From assembly GCF_019649055.1 (NCBI RefSeq), contig NW_026570324.1, positions 372,001 through 436,000 of the forward strand: DNA of 64,000 nucleotides. The letters are read 5' to 3'. Positions 12,101 to 20,930 of this stretch are shown here, piece after piece. The translations under genes were made by a program, and so were the position numbers. Each line of letters starts with the position of its first letter. The stretch's first letter is position 1. The stretch comes from Paramacrobiotus metropolitanus. Its lineage: Eukaryota; Tardigrada; Eutardigrada; Parachela; Macrobiotidae. The notes beneath the pieces were generated by a model that saw only the letters and a list, made by a program, of their open reading frames with translations, had not been told where the DNA came from and did not search any database.

Positions 12101-12317
12101 AGTCTTATCGAAAGTCACCAACGTGTTTAAAATCAAACACACGTTCGGAACGGCGTATCACCCTGAAGGCCAGGGCCAAGTCGAACGGCAAATGCAGATC
12201 ATCGGAGATGGCCTGGCACAGTACATGAAGGACCACCACAACAGGTTACATCGAATTTCCCTGTCGGGATGGCACCGGCACCCGTACGATTACCCGGATT
12301 TGGTGGGATACCGGTAG
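9174..12317 (+). CDS. pol: Pol: reverse transcriptase, RNase H and integrase of the giant retroelement (fossil)
   Basis: A 1047-codon open frame. RT motifs are in order: FCVNYIMLNKL near 9900, KMDLQSGFWQIPM near 10010, FKRMPFGVCNGPATFQ near 10100, and the catalytic GYIDDVIF near 10200. This is followed by FLGHILSENGV and the LRSFLGLANYYRKFI thumb motif of Ty3/Gypsy. RNase H starts at ECDASKEGIGAVLSQ near 10650, with TDHQALTNLL near 10840 and DNADALSR near 10970. The integrase has an HHCC zinc-binding module (His near 11690-11705, CQGCQ near 11800) and a DDE-type core with YADLKGP near 11890, HTDRGRHF near 12075 and the Glu in GQGQVERQ near 12180. No chromodomain is seen. The order protease-RT-RH-IN assigns it to Ty3/Gypsy. 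Confidence 0.9.
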   Translation: MRRTKVQRMRLNRETIRVYSDQRIFLKPSVCTRVKVKMARFVPANEKLMFTPVFQVETDVQPLAGVTDHKGKHFDLVIANHSIKRQVVKKGQFLGYVEPYDHMENVQINSGTVRNVLSDPTVDDVTKAELTKIIGILKLGPDLTQEQKNDVYNAFWEFWKVLPTSKKPYGDVKGITHVIDTGDAKPVKCNLARTSWTGREFITKHIEEMLAQDVIEPSDADWSFPVVLAAKKNGDGTMGTRFCVNYIMLNKLTKKNNYPLPNPDELLDACAGNKYYGKMDLQSGFWQIPMDPESINKTTFVTQDGMYRFKRMPFGVCNGPATFQLCMDRVLSKAKRKGCVFGYIDDVIFVGKTWEIFIQNMRNVLQSLVEAGFTIKPTKCEFGMREIGFLGHILSENGVRMDPEKITAVSEFKRPQTERQLRSFLGLANYYRKFIAGYAQHTCHLYELLRNDKHVRKDWTEVHTKEFENLKKLLCEGPVLAKFDPAKPTVIECDASKEGIGAVLSQEGHPIACASRVLHGAERNYGVTEWECLAVVFAVRKFKPYIDYSEFTVRTDHQALTNLLRSETNKVGMNPRLTRWAMALQGHQFKIEYKPGKYCDNADALSRAPIEGPSCHDEEFDEIPNFEDIKKEYDIKEPAIEAWQLFVQMAEEREKRIKINSVTVKESAETSVNVNRLKSGGGLDSAAQRAEPSERSKDRDDLWEPDKVAQALNECPIKLLKFHKKTNNRHKPLPRCKVISDWNELGTATVRIVNLQGDDEEVDDSNLQLRNKQLKDPHLAMIIDELEHLPDAETRSKFEVHYQLWNGILYRIKDSKGRLARTYVVPLSMRRAIIHALHDEKAAGHLGFEKTLAAIRLRYYWDRMSTDVKNYILACQGCQFHKTPRKCPPGKLQEIKVGHPFFRVYADLKGPLLPTKKRGYKYIAVFIDQLAKYVIAVPMKTATAKEFAKVFVKHVILVHGAPHILHTDRGRHFTAEVLSKVTNVFKIKHTFGTAYHPEGQGQVERQMQIIGDGLAQYMKDHHNRLHRISLSGWHRHPYDYPDLVGYR

Positions 12318-12975
12318 GACCTGGTGGACACGGAGGATTTAGCGGCATGTCCCCAGTCCGAACACCAGGTATCGGTGGAACCTCACCCAGATCCGTATAC
12401 GGGGGATGTGGCGGAACGTCGCCTGCCCCATCCATGTCCCAAGGAAGTCTAAACTTACCGCCATTATTTCCGGACTGGACCGCAACGGCGCCAGGACCAT
12501 TTGGCACACCTGTGCTACCACGTCCACATCGACGATTTGATCGAGGAGGCTTATCCCCACATAAACGAGGAGGGAGATCACAATATGGACGAGGAAACCG
12601 ATTTGAATCACCTCGATTGAGAGGAGTGTTGCCTTCTTTGGGGCCACAATTAGAAGGATTACCGAAAACTCCCCCCAGGCGAACCTTCAGTGTCGGAATA
12701 TTCTCCACGACTGACGGTTAGCATAAGAGAAGATGATAACCGCCTGAACGTGATCGTGGATGAACATGAGACGATCACGGAGGAACATAGGAGAGTCATA
12801 CACGACTTCAATCGAATCTACCACGATTTTTATCGGATCCATGAACGCGTCGATGATGAACATGCGTTCTACGGCAAATTGATGTCAGTGGCAGGGATGT
12901 CATCACACACGAAGGTGAAAGAAGACAGCGGTTCTTATTCAGAAAAGAAAAGAAATCGGAATTCAGATAGTAACG
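12318..12975 (+). other. Pro/Gly-rich stretch after integrase (fossil)
   Basis: From about 12270 to 12700 the bases encode Pro, Gly, Ser and Arg-rich low-complexity sequence with repeats such as GGIPVGPGG and FSGMSPVRTPG. The rest, to 12975, encodes charged His/Glu/Asp/Arg-rich sequence (for example EDDNRLNVIVDEHE near 12730). No domain is recognised. It looks like a degenerate C-terminal tail of Pol or the start of the extra region. Confidence 0.4.
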
Positions 12976-14391
12976 ATGAAAAGGTGTCATCCAGCCTTAG
13001 TACATCGAAATTGGCCGGATATGGTGGAAAAGATCCTCCGCTTCATTAGGAAATATCCAGAAGAAAGGTCCCGATCGGTAGATGTCGCACCGACTTCATC
13101 AAAGGAGAAAGCGGGGACATCACTGGCGAAAACTGTTGAAGAGATGACAGACGAAGAGATATTGGCGGAAAAGAAGAAGCTGGATGAAGCTTTGAAACAG
13201 CGCACGAGATCACGGACAAGCTCGACAGCAGAGTCTTCTAGCCATGGTACATCAAAACGTGCGAGATCGGTGACGAAAAGTCCGAAATCAGGAGATGCAA
13301 CTGGTCAGAAGGCGAAGAAGCCTACGGTGAGTAAGGAACCACCGCAGGCACAGGAGATGCCCGTACCGGTTGTACCGGTGGCCAAGAAGGTTCATCAACC
13401 ATCGGTACCAGCCCCTACTCAACCAATCCCCCCACTACCAGTGGCACCCAGCCAACCGACACCTGCAGCAGAGACCCCACCAGTCAAAGCTTATTGCATA
13501 AACTTCCCGGGAACAGATGGACAAGAGAAGAAGGTTTCCGCTCTACTAGTGGATAAAAATACGAACCAGGAGATCCCATCTTGCGCAGATAAGGGAAATA
13601 AAGAGTTGAAGAAAATGATCAATACGGCATCACGGGAACAGGCGGAAATGGCCTTAACAGCTATCCCGAATAAGGTGGATCGTAGAAATCCCCGAATTCT
13701 CATTCGAATGATGAAAGAGCTAATAGCGACGAAGGCGAAGGAAGAGGACGCCTGGATCCATATACGCGTGGGCACGAACGAAGACCACATGTTATATACG
13801 TACACAGCAGAAGGACAGATGCTGGCGGCTGAAAGAAAAACGTTAAAACCAGAAGAGGAAGATACAGGCGGGAAGAAGAAACGGAAACCCGATTATGATA
13901 CAGTGTACCTGTATATTGAGCCGGTCTGCAGACGGTTTACGATCGGATATGAATATGCAGTGGATGTACCAGGGATAGCGATAGTGGAAATCGTCGATCC
14001 GTTATCGGGAGATCCGATCCCCTTCGCACCGATGTGCATATCGAAGGAGGATAGAGAACATGCTGACAAAGAATCAAGGAAAGCCCTCGCAGCATTATAT
14101 AACATGTTACCAGCTGAGATTAAGAATAACCCAACGGCATTGACAGCAGCGGTACTCAGCCTCATGCAACAGCGCGCGGAGGCGGATCAGGCTTTCATTC
14201 GATTGACATATAACCACGATGATGGAACGCTCCGAACAGCCTGTTACGATCACCGTAAAACACCGCTATACTGGGATATTACACCTCCGGAACATATCAA
14301 AGCGGCAAACGAACAGCTGGCCAAACAGCAGCAAGCTCAGGCTCAGCTCGCGGCACAGGAAGGTCCTGCCAGCGCAGCTGAAACCGATTAG
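12976..14391 (+). CDS. Accessory frame 1 of the giant retroelement, function unknown (fossil)
   Basis: A 471-codon open frame downstream of pol, where an envelope gene would sit in an errantivirus-like element. It has no signal peptide and no membrane segment, so it does not look like an envelope. The N-terminal 170 codons are low complexity: Lys/Ser/Thr-rich with a Glu-rich helix, then a Pro/Val/Ala-rich linker (PVPVVPVAKK). From about codon 175 onward it looks folded, with segments such as ILIRMMKELIATKAKEEDAWIH, VYLYIEPVCRRFTIGYEYAV and FIRLTYNHDDGT. The C-terminus is Gln/Ala-rich. No family is recognised. Confidence 0.55.
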   Translation: MKRCHPALVHRNWPDMVEKILRFIRKYPEERSRSVDVAPTSSKEKAGTSLAKTVEEMTDEEILAEKKKLDEALKQRTRSRTSSTAESSSHGTSKRARSVTKSPKSGDATGQKAKKPTVSKEPPQAQEMPVPVVPVAKKVHQPSVPAPTQPIPPLPVAPSQPTPAAETPPVKAYCINFPGTDGQEKKVSALLVDKNTNQEIPSCADKGNKELKKMINTASREQAEMALTAIPNKVDRRNPRILIRMMKELIATKAKEEDAWIHIRVGTNEDHMLYTYTAEGQMLAAERKTLKPEEEDTGGKKKRKPDYDTVYLYIEPVCRRFTIGYEYAVDVPGIAIVEIVDPLSGDPIPFAPMCISKEDREHADKESRKALAALYNMLPAEIKNNPTALTAAVLSLMQQRAEADQAFIRLTYNHDDGTLRTACYDHRKTPLYWDITPPEHIKAANEQLAKQQQAQAQLAAQEGPASAAETD

Positions 14392-14501
14392 GAAATGGAA
14401 GATGATGGAGCTCCCGAAGGAGGAGATGACGATCCGGAAGATGAAAAGAGGAACCGGAGTCGGATGACGAACCGGTTGATGAAGATAACCCTAAACGATC
14501 G

Positions 14502-15812
14502 TTGGCCAGAGTTTTCGAGATCGTCAAAGGAGCGGAACATAAGCCGTGCAATGATGTGAATTGTCCTCATTGTTTCCCACCTCGAGATTCGGAAGACTCT
14601 GAAGAAGATGACGAATCATCTGAAGAAGAATTGGAAGATGACAAACCGAAAACGAGATCATCTAAATCGGTTAAAAAGCCCAAAAAGGCAGAAAAAGGCG
14701 GGAAAAAGCCGACCAAAAGCGAGAAGAAGGATGTCAGAGTTAAGAAAGAGAAGGCGGAAACTCAACAGCAAAAGAAGAAGGGACACAAAAAGGAGGAGTC
14801 CTCACCAGATGTAGATGCTGAGATTGATTACGAGGACGTGCTCATTACAGATGATAGCCCATCAACGGCTACAGCACCGAAGAAAATTGTCATCGAATCA
14901 GCGACATCAACCGCGTTTAAGTCGAAACCGATTGCGTTGAAGAAAGTAGTCCCGCTCGGACAAATCATGTCAGCATCGACTCAAAAAGAGCGGAAAGAGA
15001 AAGCTGAGACCGATAAGAAGAAACGTGAATCATCCCGTGAGTCGACAGCATTATCTGAAGCAAGCAGTCGCCCAAGCACATCGACAAATATGTCAAAATC
15101 AGTCTCGGTAGGTCGGGCTACACGAGGTAAAACGGCTGAAACGAAGGGGGCGCCGAGCTTGGAGTCGACGTTAGAAAAACAGAAACAGCTGGCTCTCGAA
15201 AAACAAAAGAAAGGAGGGAAGAAAAGTGGTGAAAGGAAATCAAAACCTCCAGCAGTCCGGAGAATCGACGCCCCTGGCATGGCAGGATATGCCAGAATCC
15301 CGGGCGACAGTGAACTGGAATACTCCGAACCAGATAACTCAGAATCATTTCCTGAGTTTGATGAACCTGATGGCGAAGACCTGACAGAAGATGATCTCAT
15401 CGAAATTACAAAGAAAATAGTAAACAAGATGCGGACCAGGGATACATCGATCACGCTAAAATTCCGTAGAGAAGCTAAAGAAAAGATGGAGGACCGAAAC
15501 CATTCCTTCACAGCACGAAAGTTCCATACGTTGGTGGAATATGCCATGAATGTCGGGAAACTGACAAAGAAACACCTTGAATGGAAACCGAAAGCGAAGT
15601 TGATCAGAACAGGCGGGATCGATAAGCAGCTATTCGATCAGCATGCGGATAAAAGACGACAGATCGAGTTAGCCATAGCAGGAATGCGCAGCCCATTTGG
15701 CTCAACTCGACACCGCATTACCCAATATATAAATGGATTATGGCACGGTGGAAACGGAAACCTCGCAGAACTCGAAGCGGGAAACGCCAAGATGTTAACA
15801 ACGATGATTTAG
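14502..15812 (+). CDS. Accessory frame 2: Lys-rich protein with linker-histone-like (H15) segment (fossil)
   Basis: A 436-codon open frame. The first half is strongly basic and low complexity (runs such as KKPKKAEKGGKKPTKSEK and QQQKKKGHKKEE), separated by acidic patches. Near the C-terminus, about 15655-15740, it reads QIELAIAGM then GSTRHRITQYI. This resembles the end of the linker-histone H1/H5 globular domain, where an AI.AL helix is followed by GSSR..I..YI. A preceding helical segment (about 15430-15600) could be a further small DNA-binding fold. A lysine-rich tail with a winged helix is the H1 layout, so binding or compaction of nucleic acid is a plausible inference. The match is by eye only. 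Confidence 0.5.
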   Translation: MARVFEIVKGAEHKPCNDVNCPHCFPPRDSEDSEEDDESSEEELEDDKPKTRSSKSVKKPKKAEKGGKKPTKSEKKDVRVKKEKAETQQQKKKGHKKEESSPDVDAEIDYEDVLITDDSPSTATAPKKIVIESATSTAFKSKPIALKKVVPLGQIMSASTQKERKEKAETDKKKRESSRESTALSEASSRPSTSTNMSKSVSVGRATRGKTAETKGAPSLESTLEKQKQLALEKQKKGGKKSGERKSKPPAVRRIDAPGMAGYARIPGDSELEYSEPDNSESFPEFDEPDGEDLTEDDLIEITKKIVNKMRTRDTSITLKFRREAKEKMEDRNHSFTARKFHTLVEYAMNVGKLTKKHLEWKPKAKLIRTGGIDKQLFDQHADKRRQIELAIAGMRSPFGSTRHRITQYINGLWHGGNGNLAELEAGNAKMLTTMI

Positions 15813-15842
15813 GAAGGAAAAGTCATCACCACCAATGCCCAT

Positions 15843-17192
15843 ATGGGATCACCGATTCGATACACCACGTTGGGACTAATACCGGTGGAAATCGAAAATC
15901 AGAACCACTACTCCGAAAGTAAAGATTCGACACCGCTCAAAATTAAAAAGCGAGATGATCCGGATACACCTATTCTAAATATCCTTCACCAAAAGGGAGA
16001 TCAGAAGCGAGCTGCCGAAGCGAAAATTGCAGCGGATAAGTCGAAGAAGAAACCACTAGAGGACCGAGGTATCATGGATGCCGACTCTGATACGGACGAC
16101 AAAGACGATGATGATGATTCAGCAGTAGCTCCCGCGAAGCCGGTGGAGAAAGCTGCGACGAGTCGAACAGGGGATGAACGGAAGGTCGTTCTCCCTACCA
16201 ATAAATTGGCACAACAAGCTGAGGCTGAGCTGGCAGCCATGCGTGAAAGACGAAAGACGTCTGGACTCGCGCTACCTAAGACCAGTGGAGCTGGCAGTAG
16301 CAAGCCAAAAGATGACAAAGCGGACTCGGCACCCTCCCAGAGTAACGAACCGAAATCGACAAAATCATCGACAAGCTCGATGGCGAAGCTCACAATCGAT
16401 GAGAAAGCATCTGGAACTGTCCCTATTGATTCAGCGGAAAGTTCGGACTCCGGAGCGAAATCCGAAGACCGGGAATATATGCTCGGAATACCGTTGGATA
16501 ACGCCAACCAGATCTGGTGCGAACTTAAGCGTTTCATGGGCAATCAACCAAACCAGACAATGGGCCACAGGGAGCTCAAATCGGCTATGTGCACTAATAG
16601 AGCTCTGAAATTATCGGGAAATAGCTTTGACCGGATGACAAAACGAGCCTATAAAGAAGAGAAATTAGGCTTCAGCTATACGGAAACAAATAAATGGGTA
16701 TACTATCTACCACCATCTCAATCACGTACTCCCCGGTTGAAGATGGATCTGAAGTTCTGGAAGATCGCTATGACCGACGCGGCTATACCAAGACTCGGTG
16801 GAACTAACGGAGTGACATGGGATGATCTATCGAATTTCTTCGCCGTGAACTACGAGTTAGGAGAATTCAGTATTGAAAAAGATCGCGAATGGATCAGGAA
16901 GGCAGTTGAAAGCCTTGTCGATGAGAATATGTTGGAGATCAAAGATGATAGAATCTACTCCGTACCAGAAGAAACGTCAGATGAAACGCCGCAAACAGAA
17001 GAAACGGCACAAGCAGCGACATCCGGAAAAACTTATCCCATTCCGCAGGAGCTGCCATCCATTGAATCGAAGGCAGCTGAGCCTGATCCGAATTCAGCGG
17101 CAATTAATCCGAGCGATCCGAAAACTGAACTGATGTCAACTGAAACTGTGTCAGCTGACCCAGCTGATAATCGCACAAGGAGTAGCACATGA
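15843..17192 (+). CDS. Accessory frame 3: Lys/Ser-rich protein with possible winged-helix segments (fossil)
   Basis: A 449-codon open frame. The first 200 codons are low complexity, alternating Lys- and Asp/Glu-rich (for example TDDKDDDDDSA and AADKSKKKPLE). The second half appears folded: about 16480-16720 contains IWCELKRFMG and WVYYLPPSQS, and about 16750-16975 contains VTWDDLSNFFAV, IRKAVESLVDENMLEI and a terminal DDRIYSV. Two helix-helix-helix-strand units ending in a short beta hairpin suggest tandem winged-helix folds; this is inferred from pattern only. It follows accessory frame 2 closely and has the same general layout, so the two may be related by duplication. Confidence 0.45.
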   Translation: MGSPIRYTTLGLIPVEIENQNHYSESKDSTPLKIKKRDDPDTPILNILHQKGDQKRAAEAKIAADKSKKKPLEDRGIMDADSDTDDKDDDDDSAVAPAKPVEKAATSRTGDERKVVLPTNKLAQQAEAELAAMRERRKTSGLALPKTSGAGSSKPKDDKADSAPSQSNEPKSTKSSTSSMAKLTIDEKASGTVPIDSAESSDSGAKSEDREYMLGIPLDNANQIWCELKRFMGNQPNQTMGHRELKSAMCTNRALKLSGNSFDRMTKRAYKEEKLGFSYTETNKWVYYLPPSQSRTPRLKMDLKFWKIAMTDAAIPRLGGTNGVTWDDLSNFFAVNYELGEFSIEKDREWIRKAVESLVDENMLEIKDDRIYSVPEETSDETPQTEETAQAATSGKTYPIPQELPSIESKAAEPDPNSAAINPSDPKTELMSTETVSADPADNRTRSST

Positions 17193-17537
17193 GAGATGTG
17201 TGAAATGCGGTTAGGAAGGTCTACCGCATGTCACAGAAGAACATCACCAGTTCAGATTATAAGAAGGCGATATAACAGGGTTAAAACGACGAAAAACTGG
17301 AAAAACTTAGCGAAAGTGCTAGACAGATGTGAAACGAGATGCGAAAAGTCAGTCAGATTAGGCGAATGAGCTTAAGACTTGGCAGGCATAAGAAGGGCGT
17401 TATGAGCTAGGAAGGTCTCAGCTCAGTACAGGAATAGCCTAAAAATAGGCGTAAAATGATAAGAAGGACTTCATGGGATATTGATGAGATGAGGTGATGT
17501 CAATTGATGTGTTCTGATTACAGATTAAAAGGGAAAA
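17193..17537 (+). other. Noncoding spacer inside the giant retroelement
   Basis: No frame is supported. The spacer contains short self-complementary words, such as ATAGCCTAAAAATAGGCG near 17435-17452 and AGCTAGGAAGGTCTCAGCT near 17406, so it may carry RNA stem-loops. It separates accessory frames 3 and 4. Confidence 0.4.
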
Positions 17538-19112
17538 ATGGCTCAGAAAAGTCAGATGACCAAGCAGATCCAAGGCAGGTCAGCTCAACCGGCACCTCTG
17601 GCTGGACGAAGTCAGGCAGCACCTGCGCCGGTGAGAAATCAGGTAACACCGGCACCTTCGACGAGTCAGACGACATCGACACCTCCTGATCCCGAAATTG
17701 ATCAGTTTACGGGCTTTAATCCGAAATGTCCGGACTGTATCCGAAACAGTAAAATTGATAACGGGAAAAATCCATGTTGGTTCTGCATCTTTAAAGAATC
17801 CGGTCGAACATTGGTAGCGTATACGGAAGCGATCCGTGGGAACAGGGACGTCTTCCGTGCTCTTACTTCAGCAGAGGTTTGGAAGACGGTGCCACCGAGA
17901 GAAAAGATGTTAGTGGAGGACCGTTATCGTCAGGCCATCAGGAATAACGAACCTGGTTGGGATGTTACCTTCGAACCTCCACAAGATGATAAAGCGGATG
18001 CATATCGAAAACAGTTCGAAGCAGATTCTGCGAGATTGCAAGCGGAAGATAAGAGACGCCGAGAGCTGGAGGCCGAAGCAGTAGCCAACCGTAAACGTGC
18101 AGAAGAACAAGTAGCGCGTGAACATCGGGCGAAATTGGCACAAAAAGGAAAAGAGCCAATAACTGTCTCCAAACTAAATGAAGATGAGGCAAGCGCCAGA
18201 GTTCAATCTCTGACGATACAAATCGACGCGCTGATAAAGAATCCTCTGGACATCCGCAAAGACTTATTCGAAGTTCTCCTGCGAGAGAAGCTCAGGTTGG
18301 AACGAGGTGAGGCACCGAAACCAGAGACGCAGATGCTTATTGACAAGATGACTGAAGAAGCCCGCAAAGCACGCCAACGCGAAGCGGAGGTGATGAAAGC
18401 ATTTCAAAGCTTTAAACGAGATGAAGGGTTTACACGACCCCGATCACCTGCCAGACGGAGCGAAAGATCACGTGAATATTCACGTGAAAGGAATTACGAC
18501 TTCCGAAATGAGAGATCGCGGGAATATTCTCGTGAACGAACTCGCGACTATCGGAACGAACGAGACGATAGATCGCGTGAAGGATCCCGTGAGCGAGATC
18601 ATCGTGGCCCGAGAGGATGGGAGCGCCACGGAGATGAAGTAGTCGAAGTTGGTGCGCGACGCAAACCAGCTTTGGATAACGCAGAGCGACGATCACGACA
18701 ACCACCGGAACCTGAAAAGGAACGTCGTCAAGAACCGATGGGATGTGCTTTCGTGCATCAGAAAGTTAGAGGCCTCACACCGGAGCGACCTCGAGATCAG
18801 CGACGAGACCGTCGAAACAGAAGCCCGGACCCATATGATAAGAGATGGCAGGATGATGTGGCATTCTACTCATCTTTTGAGCTGCCCAATAAAAGATCAT
18901 CGAGCGGAGAACATGAGGATAGTCCACCAAAATATAGCCGAATCCAGTCCACAGTTTACGTTGTAGAACCACTGGTTGTGACATTACCAGGAGATGAACC
19001 GATGGACACATCATCGTCACAGGATACCGTGATCCATAAAAGACAGGTGATCCTCGACAGTGATCTTCAGCCGTCGACATCGGCGAGTAAGGCACCGCCG
19101 CGACGTGGATGA
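17538..19112 (+). CDS. Accessory frame 4: Cys-motif and Arg/Ser-rich protein (fossil)
   Basis: A 524-codon open frame. After a Pro/Ala/Thr-rich start it has a four-cysteine module, CPDCIRNSKIDNGKNPCWFC (about 17728-17788), which could bind zinc. A long charged helix follows (about 17980-18400), with many Glu/Arg/Lys and alanine, likely a coiled coil. Then comes an Arg/Ser/Glu repeat region (about 18440-18600) built from RSREYSRER and DYRNERDDRSRE, similar in style to RS domains of RNA-binding proteins. The tail is acidic and Ser-rich. No family is recognised; RNA binding is an inference from the RS-like part. Confidence 0.5.
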   Translation: MAQKSQMTKQIQGRSAQPAPLAGRSQAAPAPVRNQVTPAPSTSQTTSTPPDPEIDQFTGFNPKCPDCIRNSKIDNGKNPCWFCIFKESGRTLVAYTEAIRGNRDVFRALTSAEVWKTVPPREKMLVEDRYRQAIRNNEPGWDVTFEPPQDDKADAYRKQFEADSARLQAEDKRRRELEAEAVANRKRAEEQVAREHRAKLAQKGKEPITVSKLNEDEASARVQSLTIQIDALIKNPLDIRKDLFEVLLREKLRLERGEAPKPETQMLIDKMTEEARKARQREAEVMKAFQSFKRDEGFTRPRSPARRSERSREYSRERNYDFRNERSREYSRERTRDYRNERDDRSREGSRERDHRGPRGWERHGDEVVEVGARRKPALDNAERRSRQPPEPEKERRQEPMGCAFVHQKVRGLTPERPRDQRRDRRNRSPDPYDKRWQDDVAFYSSFELPNKRSSSGEHEDSPPKYSRIQSTVYVVEPLVVTLPGDEPMDTSSSQDTVIHKRQVILDSDLQPSTSASKAPPRRG

Positions 19113-20228
19113 TCTGGAAGATCAAAGAGCTGAAATATGTCGTTACCTGGGACTTGACATCGAATCAGAACAGTCAGGAATCGTCTTGACCCAGCTGCAG
19201 CACTTGCGACAGTTCCTTATTGATTCGAATTACGCAGAAGAAATTAGAGAGAGCAGACTGGGGCGATTAGAAATCACAACTGCAGATGCGAATACGTACT
19301 ATACGCCCATCAGACAGTGTGGTCTGCCAAGTCTGCTGGACTTGAATCTGCTGGGAGTTCCATTGGATACCGTCGACACCACGGGATGGACCCAATTTGA
19401 ATACCAGGAGATAAAAGAACGACGAGAATACGTGGCGCAATTTGTGCTACGTCATGTGAATCCGGCATTTAAGATGCTGGCGGCGAGAGCAGCGATTGGC
19501 TTGGTAGTTGATCCTACCAGTCATGGCGCAAGAACGTGGGGTCAAAAGATCTTCGCTGCGAGGCTCGCACATTACTCGTCTATCAGCCAATTGAGTTCAG
19601 ATATGCTGAAGAATAAAGTCCCCTAGTGTTTTGGGATAAAGCTGCCAAAATGGGGTCAGCCGCTAAACATCAGGCGATAGCCAAGAAAGCGGATGATGAT
19701 TTAAAGAGTGTTACGGGCAGACTGGAATATGATAATCTTCGGACGATTTTCGACTCCCATTATCAGGAGATGGTCGACCGAATCCGTTATACGATGGACA
19801 CCCAATATGTGGAACCAAAAGATCATGTCCATGCGTATATTAAAGAGCATCTACGCGGATACGGAAATAAGAAAACAGTACCTCAAGTCCCTAATCCACC
19901 CGGCAGACGAGCTGCTAGGAATCAGCAGATCCGGGATCATTACGAGGATGTCCGACAACGGTTGGCCGATGATCCTCAAAATCAGGATTTGCAGTTGGAG
20001 GAAGATGACGCAAGACATCGGCTCGAGGCGATAAAACGAAGTCGCCAAGGAAAAGGTCGCGGTCCACGCCATGTAGCTGTTCGAGTTGTTCAACCAGAAC
20101 AAGCTGCAGGAGTTGCACCGACAGAACCCGTCGATCGGACCTCCGACCAAAATCAGCCGAAGTCGACTAAGAAACGTCAGCCGCGAGACAGCGGCGACGG
20201 AGATGAGTCGGACGAGATTATGGAATAA
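19060..20228 (+). other. Accessory block 5 of the giant retroelement (fossil)
   Basis: Two adjoining open frames, about 19060-19626 and 19626-20228, follow accessory frame 4 in other frames. The first encodes a folded-looking helical protein with LTQLQHLRQFLIDSNYAEEI, LPSLLDLNLLGVPLDT and FVLRHVNPAFKMLAARAA. The second is charged and helical (YDNLRTIFDSHYQEMVDRI), then Arg/Gln/Asp-rich with a basic tail. No signal peptide, membrane segment or known domain is visible. The short overlap with the previous frame is the sort of arrangement that retroelements use for read-through or frameshifting, but no slippery site was identified. Confidence 0.4.
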
Positions 20229-20930
20229 TGTAAATGATTGAAAGGGAGTTGCTACGGCTTATAGTCGGCTCTCCTAGTCCATCAAGTCCATCATATGAGC
20301 TCATCCTAAAGTGTGAGAATCTACGGTAATCAGCCGGATCTCAAAACGGAGTAGTTAGGGTATAACTTGCCGACTCTCTGTAATAAGGAAGAGATGTGCG
20401 ACAGATGAACTTTACCAGGGAGGCAAGCTGAAACGAGCTTGAAAGTCGATATCAAAACGACTAAAGTTCCTCCATGACATAAATGGAAGATGAATTATTA
20501 CGTTGTCGCACATCCGAATCATCTCATAGATGATCTCACCAGGGAGGAAGCGAATTCCGCTTGTCTACATGACGTCCCTCCATGACCGAATTTGGATCTC
20601 ATCTGACCGAAGTCGTACAGTAGATACGCAATTATTCCAAAGATGAAGCAGTATTGATAAGTCGTACGATGATACGCACCTGATTCTCAAGCGGATCTGA
20701 CGTGATTAAAGTCACATTGTAATGCGCAAGATGCTCAAGCGGAGCGAAGTTGCTCAATGGAGCAGGAATGTACCAAAAAGTTCCTAACGGTGGACAGGAT
20801 ACCTGTGACCTGAGTGGAGGATCCTAGTCTGCGGATTTGATAATTACTTCAGTTGATCTGTTTTTACTGTTGATGTTATAGTATTTTTGATACAGATCTC
20901 TTTATTTTCACATCGCGGAATTGAAATTGT
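20229..20930 (+). other. 3' noncoding tail of the giant retroelement with paired structural motifs
   Basis: No frame is supported. Two related blocks occur, at about 20410-20480 and 20540-20590. Each starts with ACCAGGGAGG and ends with a CCTCCATGAC complement, so each can close a stem over internal hairpins (for example AAGCTGAAACGAGCTT in the first). Further on, GTCGTACAGTAGATACGCA near 20606 and a variant near 20660 form a second pair, and CTCAAGCGGA occurs twice (about 20687 and 20732). A purine tract, GAAAGGGAG, lies near 20238. Confidence 0.45.

Larger units (their letters stand above)
1..20930 (+). mobile_element. Giant Ty3/Gypsy-like LTR-class retroelement (fossil), about 20 kb, 5' end beyond the window
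   Basis: All long frames from 1198 to 20228 lie on the + strand and share one composition, rich in GATC, AGCT and GAA/GAT codons, which argues for a single element. The order is leader, gag block, aspartic protease, RT, RNase H, integrase, then five extra frame blocks and a noncoding tail. RT and integrase are clearly of the Ty3/Gypsy (Metaviridae) kind, whose usual length is 5-12 kb, so this one is unusually long. No second copy of the first 1.2 kb is found near the 3' end, so the LTRs are not identified; the 5' LTR may lie upstream of the window. A purine tract near 20237-20246 could be the 3' polypurine tract. Reading frames are interrupted in roughly ten places, so the copy looks broken and old. 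The right border near 20930 is set by loss of the typical composition and is approximate. Confidence 0.8.

Noticed and set aside
12199-12708. Pro/Gly-rich frame on the minus strand opposite the end of pol
   Set aside because: It mirrors the low-complexity Pro/Gly-rich plus strand and has no independent support.
12976-20228. Envelope gene downstream of pol
   Set aside because: No signal peptide, membrane segment or furin-like site is visible in any of the frames.
1-20930. A matching LTR at both ends of the giant element
   Set aside because: No stretch of the first 1.2 kb was found again near 20230-20930, so I did not call LTRs.
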